From Akkermansia muciniphila (GTDB taxonomy: Bacteria > Verrucomicrobiota > Verrucomicrobiia > Verrucomicrobiales > V1-33), in NCBI GenBank assembly GCA_943331195.2, contig CALQKQ020000201.1:1-6830 (forward strand): DNA of 6,830 bases, written 5' to 3'. Below the pieces are notes generated by a model. The model worked only from the letters and a program-made list of their open reading frames with translations. It was not told the DNA's origin and searched no databases. This document shows positions 5,410 through 6,830 of this stretch, one piece after another (positions within the stretch are counted from its first letter, which is position 1; the number at the start of each line of letters is the position of its first letter). A program made the position numbers and the translations under genes.

Positions 5410-6830
5410 TTAGTTTTTTTCGAGGGAGCGGTGCAGCCAGAGGGCGCCGGCGGCACCGAGGGCGATGATGACGGCGGCGGGGAGGCAGGCTTCGGGGAGG
5501 CGGCTTTGTTCTTGGAGGTCCCAGGCGCGGGTGGCGAGGGTGGAGAAATTGTGGGGACGCAGCAGCAAGGTGATGGGGAGCTCCTTGAGGAGGTCGATGA
5601 AGGTGAGGAGGAGGGCGGCGAGGAGGGGGCCTCGGAGCAGGGGGAGGTTGATGCGCCAGAGGGTGCGCCAGGGGCCGACGCCGAGGGTGCGGGAGGCGTC
5701 GTCGAGGCTGCCGCAGACGCGCTGGAGGCCGCTTTCGAGGGGTTGATAGGACACGGCGAGGAAGCGGACGAGGTAGGCGACGACGAGGCCGGTGAAGGTG
5801 CCGGTGAGGAGGCTCCAGTCGAGGGTTTGGGAGAGACGGATCAAGCCGAGGGTGACGGCGAGGGCGACGACGGCACCGGGCATGCCGTAGCCGGCGAGGG
5901 CGGCGCGGGCGGCGAGGCGGCCGGGGAGGCCGCGCTGGAGGCGGACGGCATAGGCGAGGAGGAGGGCGAAGAGGGCGATGAGGGCGGCGGTGGTGCCGGA
6001 GAGCAGGAGGGTGTGGGCGAGGGCGGGCCAGAAGCCGCGGGGCAGGCCGTCGGCGGCGCCGAGGTAGGCGAGTTGGAGGATGCGGCCGCCGGGGAGGAGG
6101 AATCCGAGGGTTAGGGGGAGGAGGCAGGCGGCGCTGGCGGCCCAGGCTTTGGGGCCGCGGAGGGTCCAGGGGGCGAGGGGGCGGGGGCTGGAGCCCTCGT
6201 GGAATTGGGCCCGGCCGCGCGCGGCTTTTTCGATGGCTAAAAATGCCAAAACCACGGCGAGGAGGAGCAGGGAGAGGCGGGCGGCGGCGGCCTTGTCGTC
6301 GAGGTCATAGCCGTAGCGGAAAATGCCGGTGGTGAGGGTTTTGATGCCGAAAAAGCGGACGGCACCGTAGTCGTTGAGGACCTCCATGAGGGCGAGGGCG
6401 GTGCCGCCGGCGATGGCGGGGCGGGCCAGGGGGAGGGCGATGCGGCGGAAGGTGGAGCTGGGGCTGTGGCCGAGGAGGCGGGAGGCTTCGATGAGGGAAG
6501 CGGCTTGGCGGCGGAAGGAGGCGCGGGCGGTTAGGTAGACGTAGGGGTAGAGGACGGAGCCGAGGATGCCGACGAGGAGGAAGTAGCGCAGGTTTTCCTC
6601 AATGAGAGAGGCGGGGCCGGAGCCCCAGTGGGCGCGCATCCAGACCATCAGGCCGGAGGCGCGGCCTAACAAGTCGTGATAACCGTAAACGGCCAAGTAG
6701 CCGGGGAGGGCGAGGGGCAGGACGAGGGCCCAGGAGAAGAGGGGTGAGCCGGGAAAGCGGCAGGTGCTGGTGAGCCAGGCGGTGGGGACGCCGAAGAGGA
6801 GGGCGAGCAGGCCGGTGCCGAGGGTGACGA
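5410..6830 (-). CDS. Fe(III)-type ABC transporter permease, N-terminus beyond window
   Basis: Inner-membrane permease of the FbpB/SfuB type: one chain with two BPD_transp_1 permease halves, working with a periplasmic binding protein and an ATPase to import a substrate, most often ferric iron. There are 472 residues visible. The frame stays open to the right edge, where it reads VTLGTGLLALLFGVP, a typical early membrane helix followed by PLALPGY. About 50-80 residues are probably missing, as family members are near 540. The ATPase-coupling EAA loops are visible in both halves: EASRLLG at 114-120 and DASRTLG at 377-383. NDYGAVRFFG and KELPITLLLRP are characteristic of the iron-type family. Thiamine or phosphonate permeases are less likely alternatives. 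No ATPase gene follows it: the neighbour downstream is the convergent SpmAB gene. Its codons favour C (CTC, GCC, CCC), unlike the G-rich codons of the + strand genes. Confidence 0.9.
   Translation of the reverse strand, partial: VTLGTGLLALLFGVPTAWLTSTCRFPGSPLFSWALVLPLALPGYLAVYGYHDLLGRASGLMVWMRAHWGSGPASLIEENLRYFLLVGILGSVLYPYVYLTARASFRRQAASLIEASRLLGHSPSSTFRRIALPLARPAIAGGTALALMEVLNDYGAVRFFGIKTLTTGIFRYGYDLDDKAAAARLSLLLLAVVLAFLAIEKAARGRAQFHEGSSPRPLAPWTLRGPKAWAASAACLLPLTLGFLLPGGRILQLAYLGAADGLPRGFWPALAHTLLLSGTTAALIALFALLLAYAVRLQRGLPGRLAARAALAGYGMPGAVVALAVTLGLIRLSQTLDWSLLTGTFTGLVVAYLVRFLAVSYQPLESGLQRVCGSLDDASRTLGVGPWRTLWRINLPLLRGPLLAALLLTFIDLLKELPITLLLRPHNFSTLATRAWDLQEQSRLPEACLPAAVIIALGAAGALWLHRSLEKN

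Noticed and set aside
5388..5420. Bidirectional terminator at the convergent junction
   Set aside because: Only a 4-bp stem with a 10-base loop can be drawn, and the T7 run is explained by the Lys-Asn codons ending the permease.
5431..6114. Long + strand open frame very rich in Glu and Gly
   Set aside because: It lies antisense to the well-supported permease. Its low-complexity composition is what the complement of a Leu/Ala/Pro-rich, C-rich coding strand yields.

Overview
The window is GC-rich bacterial DNA carrying five protein-coding genes: four on the + strand, and one on the - strand that converges on them. The organism is most likely a member of the PVC group (Verrucomicrobiota or Planctomycetota). 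The main evidence is the exported protein at 1044-3233, which joins a propeller-type dehydrogenase domain, HEAT-like repeats and a C-terminal cytochrome c. This architecture is typical of Pirellula/Verrucomicrobium-type proteins. The fused SpmA-SpmB protein also suits a Gram-negative non-spore-former. The phylum is an inference; no rRNA or other marker is present.

Layout. Positions 3-917 hold a calcineurin-like metallophosphoesterase, open at the left edge and probably lacking its signal peptide. A 126-bp gap follows. The exported cytochrome c/dehydrogenase-like protein fills 1044-3233. An 87-bp gap rich in G-tracts, containing a six-codon mini-ORF, leads to a KDPG-aldolase family gene (3321-3989). 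After 13 bp comes the fused SpmA-SpmB membrane protein (4003-5385). A 24-bp gap separates it from the 3' end of an Fe(III)-type ABC transporter permease on the - strand (5410-6830), whose N-terminus lies beyond the right edge.

Working together. The aldolase and the SpmAB protein are closely spaced and probably co-transcribed. The exported cytochrome protein may oxidise a sugar-like substrate in the periplasm, and the aldolase would act on acidic sugar phosphates in the cytoplasm. A shared sugar-acid pathway is possible but rests only on adjacency. The permease looks like part of a separate metal-uptake unit extending to the right.

No tRNA, rRNA, CRISPR array, insertion sequence or convincing intrinsic terminator was seen. 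No wholly new system is evident. The points most worth a second look are the Leu in the aldolase's C4-recognition motif, the SpmA-SpmB fusion and its G10 tract, the Gln variant of metal motif I in the phosphoesterase, and a G-rich bias of the + strand that persists regardless of gene direction.
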